From NCBI RefSeq assembly GCF_000626715.1, contig NZ_AQRA01000002.1, forward strand, positions 248,001 to 312,000: a stretch of 64,000 bases of DNA. The letters run 5' to 3'. The notes under the pieces were generated by a model, which had not been told where the DNA came from, did not search any database, and saw only the letters and a program-made list of their open reading frames with translations. This DNA is from Aquimarina atlantica. GTDB lineage: Bacteria; Bacteroidota; Bacteroidia; Flavobacteriales; Flavobacteriaceae. The position numbers and the translations under genes were made by a program. Positions 8,239 through 17,890 of the stretch are shown piece after piece; position 1 is the stretch's first letter; every line of letters starts with the position of its first letter.

Positions 8239-9774
8239 TTATTTTAACCAATACTCGGCATCTGTTTTTTCAGAAATAATGGCTTTAAGCTCTGTAATCG
8301 CCACTCGTTTCTGTTCCATAGTATCTCGATCTCGTATAGTAACTGTATTGTCTTTTACAGTATCGTGATCTATTGTAATACAAAATGGAGTACCATTGGC
8401 ATCTTGTCTTCTGTATCGACGTCCAATAGCATCTTTTTCGTCATAAATCACATTAAATTTCCATTTTAGATCATCGACAATCTGCTCTGCAATCTCTGGC
8501 AAACCATCTTTTTTAACCAAAGGAAGTATTGCAGCTTTTACAGGAGCAACAACTGCTGGTAATTTTAATACCACTCTACTGGTTCCATCTTCTAATTCTT
8601 CATCTTGTAATGCGGTAGAGAATACAGCAAGAAACATTCTATCTAATCCAACCGAAGTCTCGACAACATAAGGAACATAACTTTCTTTTAACTCGGGATC
8701 AAAAAACTGTAATTTTTTACCTGAGTATTCTTCATGAGCTTTAAGATCAAAATCTGTTCTGGAGTGAATTCCTTCTAATTCTTTAAATCCAAATGGGAAA
8801 TTAAACTCAATATCAGCTGCTGCATTTGCATAATGTGCTAATTTATCGTGATCATGAAAACGATAATTATCTTTACCCAATCCTAGTGATAAATGCCAAT
8901 GTAATCGGGTTTCTTTCCAGTATTCATACCATTTCATTTCTTCACCTGGACGTACGAAGAATTGCATTTCCATTTGTTCAAATTCTCGCATTCTAAAAAT
9001 AAACTGGCGTGCTACGATCTCATTTCTAAATGCTTTTCCGGTTTGAGCAATCCCAAACGGTATTTTCATTCGTCCTGTTTTCTGAACATTCAGGAAATTC
9101 ACAAAAATACCCTGAGCAGTTTCTGGTCTTAAGAACAAATCGGTAGCAGACTCTGCAGATGCTCCCAGCTTAGTACCAAACATTAGGTTAAACTGTCGCA
9201 CTTCTGTCCAGTTTTTAGAACCAGTATCGGGATCAGCAATTTCTAATTCTTCTATTAGTGCTTTTACATCTGCAAGATCTTCGTTATCCAAAGATTTTGC
9301 CATACGCTGTAAAACCTCTTCTTTTTTAGAAAGGTATTTTACTACTCTTGGATTAGTAGATACAAATTGAGCTTCATCAAAATCATCTCCAAAGCGTTTT
9401 TTGGCTTTAGCGATTTCTTTTTGAGCTTTTTGATTAAGTTTCTCTGCATAATCCTCGATAAGCACATCGGCTCTATATCTCTTTTTAGAATCTTTATTAT
9501 CAATAAGTGGATCACTAAAGGCATCTACATGACCCGAAGCTTTCCAGGTTGTAGGATGCATAAATATTGCAGCATCAAGACCAACAATATTCTGGTGCAT
9601 ATTCACCATGCTTTTCCACCAATATTCTCTAATATTTTTTTTAAGCTCTACTCCATTTTGACCATAATCATATACTGCACTTAGTCCATCATAAATTTCA
9701 CTAGAACCAAAAATATACCCATACTCCTTAGCGTGGGCAATAACCTTTTTAAATTTATCTTCTTGCTTTGCCAT
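8239..9774 (-). CDS. glyS: Glycyl-tRNA synthetase (alpha2 type)
   Basis: A 511-residue class II aminoacyl-tRNA synthetase that charges tRNA-Gly. It is the single-chain homodimeric type found in Bacteroidota, archaea and eukaryotes, not the alpha2beta2 bacterial type. Visible motifs: the N-terminal GYIFGSSEIYDGLSAVYDYG, motif 2 around FRNEIVARQFIFRMREFEQ, the substrate-binding FLRPETAQGIFVNF, and motif 3 (VETSVGLDRMFLAVF) with the conserved Arg. The C-terminal anticodon-binding domain covers about residues 400-511. It is monocistronic, with a strong terminator downstream. A -7 box ends only 4 nt before the ATG (see promoter entry). Confidence 0.97.
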   Translation of the reverse strand: MAKQEDKFKKVIAHAKEYGYIFGSSEIYDGLSAVYDYGQNGVELKKNIREYWWKSMVNMHQNIVGLDAAIFMHPTTWKASGHVDAFSDPLIDNKDSKKRYRADVLIEDYAEKLNQKAQKEIAKAKKRFGDDFDEAQFVSTNPRVVKYLSKKEEVLQRMAKSLDNEDLADVKALIEELEIADPDTGSKNWTEVRQFNLMFGTKLGASAESATDLFLRPETAQGIFVNFLNVQKTGRMKIPFGIAQTGKAFRNEIVARQFIFRMREFEQMEMQFFVRPGEEMKWYEYWKETRLHWHLSLGLGKDNYRFHDHDKLAHYANAAADIEFNFPFGFKELEGIHSRTDFDLKAHEEYSGKKLQFFDPELKESYVPYVVETSVGLDRMFLAVFSTALQDEELEDGTSRVVLKLPAVVAPVKAAILPLVKKDGLPEIAEQIVDDLKWKFNVIYDEKDAIGRRYRRQDANGTPFCITIDHDTVKDNTVTIRDRDTMEQKRVAITELKAIISEKTDAEYWLK

Positions 9775-9778
9775 TGCG

Positions 9779-9786
9779 CAAAAATA
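9779..9786 (-). promoter_or_regulatory. glyS promoter -7 box, possibly leaderless
   Basis: On the minus strand TATTTTTG matches the flavobacterial TAnnTTTG element exactly and is followed by CGCA and then the glyS ATG. With a usual spacing of 5-8 nt to the transcription start, the mRNA would begin at or next to the start codon. No clear -33 TTG is seen. Confidence 0.5.
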
Positions 9787-9893
9787 ACTGAATTTAAATG
9801 AATTGAAAACGAATCTGATTTTGTTTTTTATAAAATCTTTATCTGTTGCTAATGCAAGGATCGCTTATCGAAAGTAATTTCTGACAAAAGCAT

Positions 9894-9931
9894 AAAAAAA
9901 CCGTCATATTTTAAGTAATATGACGGTTTTT
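9894..9931. terminator. Rho-independent terminator
   Basis: A perfect 14-bp stem (9897-9910 and 9917-9930) with a 6-nt loop is flanked by A and T runs, so it can work on both strands. It ends the minus-strand coiled-coil membrane protein gene, whose stop is about 20 bp away. Confidence 0.85.
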
Positions 9932-9952
9932 AAAATTTTATTTCGAAAAAAA

Positions 9953-10834
9953 TTATCTTAGTTCAAACTGAGTATTTGAGATCATTTTTGGTCCAGAGAA
10001 TACATTTACGATATAGTTCCCCTTCACTAACTCTCCTTCTGCTGCATCTACCAATACACAAACATCTAATGCTTCATTCTCATAGAATACTTTATTAGTC
10101 CCACTATAAGTAAGTGTTGCATTATCAAAGTTTACAGCTATTTTATCTCCTATCAAAACATTACTAGGATTAACCACCTGTACATAAAGATTTTTATCTC
10201 CCTTTTCTGTTAATTTATTAGGTGCAAGTGTAAAACAAACTCTTACTTTTTCTGCTCTGCTTGCTTTAGAAGTAGTTGATATTTTACCACTGTTACGTAC
10301 ACGTACTCCTTCTGCTTTGATATTTGCTGCCGTAAGTGCCGAACCTCTTTCTACGATTTCTGCCAGTTTACTGTTTTGAGTCTGTAGAGAATCTGATAAG
10401 ATTATTCTTTTATTTAATGCAACAGAAGTACTATCCAAATCTGTAGCTAATTGTGTATTTGCAACGGTTAAACTATCTGCCAGTTTAAACAATCTTTCAC
10501 GTTCTTTTTTAAGTTTACCTACTTCTCTTCTGTAACGAGAAATCAATGCTAAATTAGCTTCATTATCCTTTACACTATCTAATAGAACTACAATACGTTC
10601 TTTTGCCTTAAGTAAATGATCATCCATTACTTCATTAAGAGCAATAGCATTGTCATACTTTGTTATCAATTCTCCTAATTCACTTTCAATAAGATCCTTT
10701 TCTTGTTGCAAAATTGCTTTATTTTGCTTCTCTTCGTTGTAAAACTTATACGTAAATATCCCTAGAATAAGCAACAGTGCTCCTAGAACACCAATAAGGA
10801 TCTTAAGGGTTAAGTTATTGTTTTGAGTTGTCAT
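9953..10834 (-). CDS. Membrane-anchored coiled-coil protein
   Basis: A 293-residue protein with one N-terminal transmembrane helix (residues ~11-31, ILIGVLGALLLILGIFTYKFY) and no signal cleavage site, so it is a type II inner-membrane protein. Residues ~32-170 are a long coiled coil with leucine heptads. Residues ~190-293 look like a beta-rich periplasmic domain with two cysteines (VCFTL and DVCVL). Similar proteins are common in Flavobacteriaceae genomes, but I know no established function. It is transcribed divergently from comF and ended by a strong terminator. Confidence 0.65.
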   Translation of the reverse strand: MTTQNNNLTLKILIGVLGALLLILGIFTYKFYNEEKQNKAILQQEKDLIESELGELITKYDNAIALNEVMDDHLLKAKERIVVLLDSVKDNEANLALISRYRREVGKLKKERERLFKLADSLTVANTQLATDLDSTSVALNKRIILSDSLQTQNSKLAEIVERGSALTAANIKAEGVRVRNSGKISTTSKASRAEKVRVCFTLAPNKLTEKGDKNLYVQVVNPSNVLIGDKIAVNFDNATLTYSGTNKVFYENEALDVCVLVDAAEGELVKGNYIVNVFSGPKMISNTQFELR

Positions 10835-10907
10835 AATTAAGATTTATAATTTTTGATGGTTATTTTAATAGCTAAATATAATAATTAATGTTAATCTCCC
10901 TAATAAA

Positions 10908-11588
10908 ATGCTAAGAGACTTAGCGTATTTATTCTACCCTATATATTGTGCTGCCTGTGACAGCCCTTTATATGCTAATGAAAGGCTACTGTGTACTTCA
11001 TGTAGACATGAGCTTCCTTTGGGCAATTTTCATAACGTAAACGCAAAAAAAATTGAAAAAGTATTTTATGGTCGTGCCAAAATTGAAAATGCTACTGCTT
11101 TATTTGTATTTCATAAAGATAGTTTAGTACAAAATCTAATTCATAATCTAAAGTATCGCGGAAGAGAAGAAATAGGAAAAGAACTGGGTAAATGGCTTGG
11201 CCAAGAGCTAATTCAAAAACCTGAATACCAACTTATTGATTCTGTAATACCAGTCCCCTTACACAAAAGAAGATTACAGGAAAGAGGATATAACCAAGTA
11301 GAAAAATTCGGAGTTGAAATTGCCAAAAAACTAAATGCCGAATATGTCGATTCTGTTTTGAAAAAAATTTCCTACAATAAAAAACAATCCAAACGTGGAA
11401 GAATTAACAGATGGACAAATACTGTTGAAACATTTGGAGTTCAAAATGAGTCTTTACTTGTAAATAAACATATTTTGTTGGTTGATGATATTGTTACGAC
11501 AGGAGCCACCATAGAATCTTGTGTAAATGCATTAAAATCTATTCCCGGTATCAAAATAAGTGTCGCTACAATGGCTATCACAGAATAA
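10908..11588 (+). CDS. comF: ComF family phosphoribosyltransferase-like protein
   Basis: A 226-residue member of the ComF/GntX family, linked to natural transformation DNA uptake in other bacteria. An N-terminal four-cysteine zinc finger (C-A-A-C near residue 19 and C-T-S-C near 33) is followed by a type I phosphoribosyltransferase fold. The family motifs IPVPLHKRRLQERGYNQ (about 111-127) and the PRPP-loop-like ILLVDDIVTTGAT (about 187-199) are intact. Length is normal. No other competence genes are adjacent, so a role in DNA uptake here is inferred from family only. Confidence 0.9.
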   Translation: MLRDLAYLFYPIYCAACDSPLYANERLLCTSCRHELPLGNFHNVNAKKIEKVFYGRAKIENATALFVFHKDSLVQNLIHNLKYRGREEIGKELGKWLGQELIQKPEYQLIDSVIPVPLHKRRLQERGYNQVEKFGVEIAKKLNAEYVDSVLKKISYNKKQSKRGRINRWTNTVETFGVQNESLLVNKHILLVDDIVTTGATIESCVNALKSIPGIKISVATMAITE

Positions 11589-11764
11589 TGAGAATAAGGC
11601 TTGAGTACTAAATAACATCGATGAATCTTGTTATACAGGCGAGATTGATTCAACATACTTCTATTTATAAGTCAATTTTGAATTAGCTGTTAAATAGACT
11701 TTTATTAAGTTTTTTGTTTTTTAAATATAGTTGTTTCTTTGTGTCCTAAAATTATTGCGGAGAT

Positions 11765-13378
11765 ATGAGCAAAAGAATACATATGATATTGCTTACCTTG
11801 GTATCACTTGTCATCGTGATTAGTTGTGCCAAAAAAGGTTCTATAACCGGTGGTCCCAAAGATGAGACTCCTCCGGTTTTTATAAAAGCTATGCCTCCCA
11901 ATTTCTCTACAAATTTCGACAAAAAAGAGATAAGAATCTATTTTGATGAATATGTAAAATTAAAAGATCCTCAAAAACAAATTATCGTTTCTCCTCCTAT
12001 GGATCCTAAACCAACTATTACTCCTTTGGGAGGAGCTAGTAAGTATATAAAAATTAAATTTCTCGATACCTTATTAGAAAACACAACCTACAGCATTAAT
12101 TTTGGCGAAAGCGTCGTAGATAATAACGAAGAAAACCCTAATCCTTTTTTTAGGTATGTTTTTTCTACAGGAGATTTTCTCGATTCATTAAGTATAAAAG
12201 GTACTGTTGGTGATGCTATTCAAAAAAAGGCTGATTCTTATATTACGATAGCGTTGTACGAAATTGATGAAAACTACTCTGATTCACTAGTATACAAAAC
12301 TGTTCCGAGATATATTACTAATACCTTAGATAGTCTAGCTTTTAGTTTGCATAATCTGAAAGAAGGAAAATTTAAACTCATTGCACTAAAAGATATTTCT
12401 AATAACTATACCTATGAGCCTAAACAGGATAAAATAGGGTTTTATGAAGAGATCATATCACTTCCTGAAGATACTGCCAAAGTTTTTAACCTTAACATAT
12501 TTAAAGAAGTGTTGGATTTTAAGGCACTAAATCCTAAACAAGTCTCAAAAAACAAATTTATTTTTCCATATGAAGGTGAAATAGACAGCATGAAAATTAA
12601 GTTGCTAAGTGAAGCACCAGATACATTTGAAACCCGAATCTTTCCTGATAAAGATAAAGACACATTGCATTACTGGTTTAGACCGTTTTTTGAAGCCGAT
12701 TCTCTGGTATTTGAAGTAACTAATACTAAAAAATATCGAGATACTGTACTTACCCGGTTTAAAGATCAGTATAAGGATTCTCTTGTAGTATCCTCTGATA
12801 TTGGAGCTACGCTTCCACTTAATGAAGATTTTGTTTTTACCGCAAATACTGCTCTGGATAGCATTAATGAACAATTAATTTCTCTAACCGATAAGGATAC
12901 ACTCGAAGTTCCTTTTTCTATTAAACTAGATACTGCAAAAAATGAAGCAAAGCTAGCTTTTGAAAAAGCCGAGAGTAATGCTTATACTTTACAGTTTTTA
13001 CCAAATGCTATTAGAGATTTCACAGGTAACGTTAATGATACCATAAAAATCAATTTCAGAACAAAGAAATTAACAGATTACGGAACCATTTTCTTAACAC
13101 TTGAGAAAGTAGAAGCTTATCCTATTCTGGTTCAAGTCACTAATGAACAAGAAGAAGTGATTTCAGAAAAAATTGTAAACAGCCAGGAAACTTTGGTTTT
13201 TGATTACCTCGACCCGTCTAAATATTATATCAGAATCGTTTTTGATCGTAATAATAATGGTAAATGGGACAGCGGTAATTTTTTAAAAGGAATACAACCC
13301 GAAGAAATCCGTTACTTTGAAGAACCCATTGATGTTAGAGCTAATTGGGAAATAAAGCAAACCTTTACATTAGATTAA
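11765..13378 (+). CDS. Ig-like domain lipoprotein
   Basis: A 537-residue outer-membrane lipoprotein. The signal peptide ends at lipobox VIVISC (Cys21). It is followed by the G-G-P-K-D-E-T-P-P-V motif that opens the N-terminal SbsA-like Ig domain of a family very common in Bacteroidota. The rest is beta-rich, ending in a prealbumin-like segment with a calcium-loop-like DRNNNGKWDSGN (near residue 499). Family members are conserved in gliding Bacteroidota, but their role is not established. Its last 9 bp overlap the end of the convergent nitrilase-family gene. Confidence 0.82.
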   Translation: MSKRIHMILLTLVSLVIVISCAKKGSITGGPKDETPPVFIKAMPPNFSTNFDKKEIRIYFDEYVKLKDPQKQIIVSPPMDPKPTITPLGGASKYIKIKFLDTLLENTTYSINFGESVVDNNEENPNPFFRYVFSTGDFLDSLSIKGTVGDAIQKKADSYITIALYEIDENYSDSLVYKTVPRYITNTLDSLAFSLHNLKEGKFKLIALKDISNNYTYEPKQDKIGFYEEIISLPEDTAKVFNLNIFKEVLDFKALNPKQVSKNKFIFPYEGEIDSMKIKLLSEAPDTFETRIFPDKDKDTLHYWFRPFFEADSLVFEVTNTKKYRDTVLTRFKDQYKDSLVVSSDIGATLPLNEDFVFTANTALDSINEQLISLTDKDTLEVPFSIKLDTAKNEAKLAFEKAESNAYTLQFLPNAIRDFTGNVNDTIKINFRTKKLTDYGTIFLTLEKVEAYPILVQVTNEQEEVISEKIVNSQETLVFDYLDPSKYYIRIVFDRNNNGKWDSGNFLKGIQPEEIRYFEEPIDVRANWEIKQTFTLD

Positions 13379-14152
13379 TTTAAAATCATCCTTATCGTCG
13401 AGAAAAGGTAATTTACTTCTTATTTTTTTGACATGAGACATGTCTAATGTTGCGTATAAAATAGCTTCTCTCTCAACAGGATTTTCTTCTAAAACCGAAT
13501 TTCCTAACACATCATACACTCCAGAATGCCCATTATATTCATATCCTTTACCATCTAGACCCACGCGATTTACCCCGATACAATAACACATATTTTCAAT
13601 AGCTCTGGCTTTTAGCAATGCATCCCATGCATTAATACGAGGTTTTGGCCAACTGGCAACATACAATAATACATCATATCCCGAAGTATTTCTCGCCCAT
13701 ACCGGAAACCTGAGATCATAACAAATTAATGGTTTAATTTTCCAACCTTTATATTCTATAATTACATCTTTTTGCCCTGCAGTAAAGACTTCTTGCTCTT
13801 TGGCTAATGTAAATAGCTGATGTTTATCGTATACCTCACAGGTACCATCGGGAAACATAAAAACCAATCGATTATAGTAGTTTCCTTTTTCTTCAATAAT
13901 ACTACTACCTGCAATTGCACAATCAGCCGATTTGGCCATTTTTTCTAACCATTGCACCGTATCTTCACTCATTTTTTCTGCTACTTCTATAGCATTCATT
14001 GTAAATCCTGTAGTAAACATTTCGGGTAAAATAATGAGATCTACTTTCTGGGATATCGAATTTATTTTTTGAGTAAAAGCTGCACGATTCTGTACTGGGT
14101 TTTCCCATGCCAGATGCGATTGGATTAATGCGATATCGAGAGTTTCTTTCAT
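13370..14152 (-). CDS. Nitrilase superfamily omega-amidase (YafV-like)
   Basis: A 260-residue carbon-nitrogen hydrolase. The catalytic Glu-Lys-Cys triad is visible: Glu in IILPEMFTTGF, Lys in VYDKHQLF, and Cys in PLICYDLRFPVWARN. The motifs and length fit the YafV / omega-amidase branch, which hydrolyses alpha-ketoglutaramate or alpha-ketosuccinamate, and is often described as metabolite repair. The substrate is inferred from family. Its 3' end overlaps the Ig-like lipoprotein gene by 9 bp tail to tail. A perfect 12-bp inverted repeat lies 26 bp upstream of the start. Confidence 0.9.
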   Translation of the reverse strand: MKETLDIALIQSHLAWENPVQNRAAFTQKINSISQKVDLIILPEMFTTGFTMNAIEVAEKMSEDTVQWLEKMAKSADCAIAGSSIIEEKGNYYNRLVFMFPDGTCEVYDKHQLFTLAKEQEVFTAGQKDVIIEYKGWKIKPLICYDLRFPVWARNTSGYDVLLYVASWPKPRINAWDALLKARAIENMCYCIGVNRVGLDGKGYEYNGHSGVYDVLGNSVLEENPVEREAILYATLDMSHVKKIRSKLPFLDDKDDFKLI

Positions 14153-14177
14153 CTATTTATACTGTATTTAGAGATCA

Positions 14178-14206
14178 GATTTGTACAGAATAGATCTGTA
14201 CAAATC
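14178..14206. repeat. Perfect 12-bp inverted repeat
   Basis: GATTTGTACAGA (14178-14189) and its exact complement (14195-14206) are separated by 5 nt. It has no T run, so it is not a normal terminator. It sits 26 bp upstream of the minus-strand amidase start, where it could be an operator or a leader hairpin. Confidence 0.55.
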
Positions 14207-14447
14207 ACTTGCAATTATTTCATCGCCTAAAAATACTAAAATCTAATCGCTGGCAAATGATTTTAAAAAGAGATCTCATTATTCGGTATTATATAATTGT
14301 TTCTTTCAAAATTAATTTCAGTAGTACCAAATGTATTTTCGATAAAAATTCAATGAAAAATTGAATTCTTTGTTAAAAAATCATATTTACCTAACAATTA
14401 TTTCATATCACATCCCAAATTCATCCTTCTTTTTTCCAGAAAATCCT

Positions 14448-14455
14448 TATTTTCG
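14448..14455 (+). promoter_or_regulatory. ileS promoter -7 box
   Basis: TATTTTCG matches TAnnTTTG at seven of eight positions and lies 25 bp before the ileS ATG, a usual distance. No clear -33 TTG was found. Confidence 0.4.
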
Positions 14456-14480
14456 CACACTTAATAGAAAGAACGATCAA

Positions 14481-17400
14481 ATGAGCACGAAGTTTCCTGA
14501 ATATAAAGGACTTGACTTACCTAAAGTAGCCGACGAAATACTGGATTTCTGGCAACAGAATACCATATTTGAAAAAAGTATTAGTGAACGAGATGGAGCA
14601 AAACCGTTTATCTTTTTTGAAGGGCCTCCTTCTGCAAATGGGTTACCGGGAATTCATCATGTAATGGCTCGTGCGATTAAAGATATTTTTTGTCGATATA
14701 AAACACAAAAAGGATACCAGGTACAACGTAAAGCCGGGTGGGATACACACGGACTACCGATAGAACTTGGTGTAGAAAAAGAATTAGGAATTACCAAAGA
14801 AGATATTGGTAAAAAAATCACTATAGAAGAGTATAATGAAGCTTGTAAAAAAGCCGTAATGCGTTATACTGATATCTGGAATGATCTTACACAAAAAATA
14901 GGATATTGGGTAGATATGGACGATCCATATATCACCTATAAATCTAAATATATGGAAAGTGTATGGTGGTTACTTTCTCAGATCTATAAAAAAGGATTAT
15001 TATATAAAGGGTATACAATACAACCGTACTCTCCCAAAGCAGGTACAGGACTAAGCTCGCACGAACTTAATCAACCAGGTACATATCAAGATGTTACCGA
15101 TACCACAGTTGTAGCGCAATTTAAAGCTAAAAAAGAAACATTACCTTCATTTTTGCAGGAGATAGAAGAAGCGATTTACTTTTTGGCCTGGACGACAACT
15201 CCATGGACCCTTCCTTCGAATACAGCATTAACAGTAGGTCCTAAAATTGATTATGTAGTTGTAAAAACATTTAATCAATATACTTTTGAGCCGATTCATG
15301 TTGTCCTTGCAAAAAATTTGGTAGGAAAGCAATTTGCCGGCAAATTTGTGCAGGCAGAAACTATAGAAGAACTTAACACTTTCAAAGAAGGAGATAAAAA
15401 GATTCCTTATTTCATTTTAAAAGGGTGCAAAGGAGCAGATTTGGTCGATATTAGATATGAGCAACTTATAGATTATGTACAACCTTATCATAATCCAGAG
15501 AATGCTTTTAGAATTATTGCTGGTGATTTTGTAACTACCGAAGACGGAACCGGGATAGTACATACTTCACCAACTTTTGGTGCCGACGATGCTTTTGTTG
15601 CAAAACAAGCAAAGCCCGAAGTACCTGCATTATTAGTAATGGATGAAAATGATAATCTTGTACCAACTGTAGATTTACAAGGACGATTTATCTCACAAAT
15701 GGGTGATTTGGGCGGTAAATACGTTAAAAATGAATATTATGATGATGGTGAAGCTCCAGAGAAATCTGTAGATGTAGAAATAGCCATTAAACTAAAAATA
15801 GAAAATAAAGCTTTTAAAGTCGAAAAATACGTACACAGTTATCCAAATTGCTGGCGTACCGATAAACCTGTCTTATATTATCCTTTAGACTCATGGTTTA
15901 TCAAAGTAACCGATTTTAAAGATCGTATGCATGAACTTAATTTGGGTATTAACTGGAAACCTAAAGCAACAGGTGAAGGCCGTTTTGGTAACTGGTTGGC
16001 TAATGCTAATGACTGGAACTTATCTCGATCTAGATTCTGGGGAGTTCCATTACCAATTTGGAGAACAGAAGATGGCAAAGAAGAACTTATCATTGGCTCT
16101 GTCGAAGAATTAAAAGCCGAAATGACTAAGGCTGTTAATGCAGGAGTACTCGATAAAGATATATTCTCAGATTTTGTTGTTGGCGATATGAGTGAAGAGA
16201 ACTATGACAAAATTGATCTTCATAAAAATGTAGTAGACCAAATTACCCTGATATCCTCTTCGGGAAAACCAATGAAACGTGAGAGCGATCTTATCGATGT
16301 ATGGTTTGACTCTGGATCAATGCCATATGCACAATGGCATTATCCTTTTGAGAATAAGGAAAAGGTAGAAGCAGGAGGAAGAAAAGCCGATTTTATTGCC
16401 GAAGGAGTAGATCAAACTCGTGGATGGTTCTATACACTACATGCTATAGGAACCATGATCTTTGATGATGTTGCCTATAAAAATGTAGTATCTAATGGTC
16501 TTGTACTAGATAAAAACGGCCAGAAAATGTCTAAAAGACTTGGTAATGCAGCAGATCCTTTCGAGACGTTAAAAACTTTTGGACCAGACGCTACCCGATG
16601 GTATATGATTAGTAATGCCAATCCCTGGGATAACTTGAAATTTGATTCTGAAGGAATTGCAGAGGTTAGACGTAAGTTTTTTGGCACACTATATAATACG
16701 TACTCATTCTTCACTTTATATGCTAATATCGACAATTTCACTTATGCTGAAGCAGATATTCCATTAGCAGAACGCCCAGAGATTGATCGTTGGATTCTAA
16801 GTGAACTACATACCTTGATCAAAAATGTAGATACCTATTATAATGATTACGAACCTACCAAGGCAACCAGAGCGATCTCTGATTTTGTTCAGGAAAATCT
16901 AAGTAACTGGTTTGTACGTCTAAGCAGAAGAAGATACTGGAAAGGCGATTATCAAAAAGATAAAGTTTCTGCTTATCAAACATTATATACCTGTATGCTT
17001 ACGATTGCTAAATTAGGAGCACCGGTAGCACCATTTTTTATGGATCGATTATATAAAGATTTGATAACCGGAACCAAAAAAGAAACTTTCGAAAGTGTTC
17101 ATTTGGCACATTTTCCTGAGTATAATCAGGATTTTGTAGATACATCTTTAGAACACAAGATGCAAAAAGCCCAGACTATATCTTCTTTGGTACTTTCTCT
17201 TCGTCAAAAAGAAAAAATCAAAGTTCGACAGCCATTACAACGTATCATGATTCCTGTGCTAAATGAAGCAGAAAAGAATGAAATCAATGACATTGCTGGT
17301 CTTATAAAAAGTGAAGTTAATGTTAAAGAAATAGAGCTTATAGATGATGCATCAGGTATTCTGGTAAAGCAAATTAAACCAAATTTTAAAACATTAGGCC

Positions 17401-17885
17401 CTCGCTTTGGTAAAGATATGAAACTGATTGCCAATAAGATACAGTCTTTCGATCAAGAAATTATTAAAATTCTTGAACAAACAGGGCATTTTGATATAGA
17501 AATTAATGATAAAATTATTACATTGGGTACCGATGATGTAGAAATAAGCTCTCAGGATATTGAAGGTTGGTTAGTAGCAAATTCTGGAGCTTTGACTGTA
17601 GCATTGGATGTAACGATAAGTCCTGAGCTTAAAAAAGAAGGAATCGCCAGAGAACTTATAAATCGTATTCAAAACATTCGTAAAGATAGTGGTCTTGAGG
17701 TGACTGATAAGATAAAAATTGTTTTTCAGGAAAATGAGGCCATTCAAGAAGCTATCGCCACTAATGAGAATTATATTAAAAATGAAACCTTAACCGAGAC
17801 AATTGAATTTGCATCAGATGTAATAAATGGTACAGAAATTGCGTTTGACGACATTGCAACCCAATTGATAATAAAAAAACATTAA
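14481..17885 (+). CDS. ileS: Isoleucyl-tRNA synthetase
   Basis: A 1134-residue class I synthetase charging tRNA-Ile. The editing (CP1) domain, KMSKR signature (residues ~682-686) and C-terminal anticodon-binding region are all present; the length and the C-terminal extension match the eukaryote-like IleRS2 type. The class I HIGH signature reads G-I-H-H (residues 57-60, in ANGLPGIHHVMAR), that is, its first and third positions are exchanged. This altered signature is known in some IleRS2 enzymes and is linked to very strong mupirocin resistance. The start ATG 14481 is chosen because the family begins near KFPEYKGLDLP. The next gene follows after 5 bp. Confidence 0.97.
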   Translation: MSTKFPEYKGLDLPKVADEILDFWQQNTIFEKSISERDGAKPFIFFEGPPSANGLPGIHHVMARAIKDIFCRYKTQKGYQVQRKAGWDTHGLPIELGVEKELGITKEDIGKKITIEEYNEACKKAVMRYTDIWNDLTQKIGYWVDMDDPYITYKSKYMESVWWLLSQIYKKGLLYKGYTIQPYSPKAGTGLSSHELNQPGTYQDVTDTTVVAQFKAKKETLPSFLQEIEEAIYFLAWTTTPWTLPSNTALTVGPKIDYVVVKTFNQYTFEPIHVVLAKNLVGKQFAGKFVQAETIEELNTFKEGDKKIPYFILKGCKGADLVDIRYEQLIDYVQPYHNPENAFRIIAGDFVTTEDGTGIVHTSPTFGADDAFVAKQAKPEVPALLVMDENDNLVPTVDLQGRFISQMGDLGGKYVKNEYYDDGEAPEKSVDVEIAIKLKIENKAFKVEKYVHSYPNCWRTDKPVLYYPLDSWFIKVTDFKDRMHELNLGINWKPKATGEGRFGNWLANANDWNLSRSRFWGVPLPIWRTEDGKEELIIGSVEELKAEMTKAVNAGVLDKDIFSDFVVGDMSEENYDKIDLHKNVVDQITLISSSGKPMKRESDLIDVWFDSGSMPYAQWHYPFENKEKVEAGGRKADFIAEGVDQTRGWFYTLHAIGTMIFDDVAYKNVVSNGLVLDKNGQKMSKRLGNAADPFETLKTFGPDATRWYMISNANPWDNLKFDSEGIAEVRRKFFGTLYNTYSFFTLYANIDNFTYAEADIPLAERPEIDRWILSELHTLIKNVDTYYNDYEPTKATRAISDFVQENLSNWFVRLSRRRYWKGDYQKDKVSAYQTLYTCMLTIAKLGAPVAPFFMDRLYKDLITGTKKETFESVHLAHFPEYNQDFVDTSLEHKMQKAQTISSLVLSLRQKEKIKVRQPLQRIMIPVLNEAEKNEINDIAGLIKSEVNVKEIELIDDASGILVKQIKPNFKTLGPRFGKDMKLIANKIQSFDQEIIKILEQTGHFDIEINDKIITLGTDDVEISSQDIEGWLVANSGALTVALDVTISPELKKEGIARELINRIQNIRKDSGLEVTDKIKIVFQENEAIQEAIATNENYIKNETLTETIEFASDVINGTEIAFDDIATQLIIKKH

Positions 17886-17890
17886 GAAGT

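Larger units (their letters stand above)
14153..14480. other. Divergent intergenic region
   Basis: This 328-bp gap separates the amidase gene (minus) from ileS (plus). It holds the inverted repeat at 14178-14206 and an ileS promoter-like box at 14448-14455. The rest is AT-rich with no gene that I can support. An in-frame extension of ileS back to a TTG at 14361 is open but has no family similarity. Confidence 0.5.

Noticed and set aside
14361..14480. 40-codon N-terminal extension of ileS from a TTG
   Set aside because: No family member has it, and the promoter box at 14448-14455 lies inside it.
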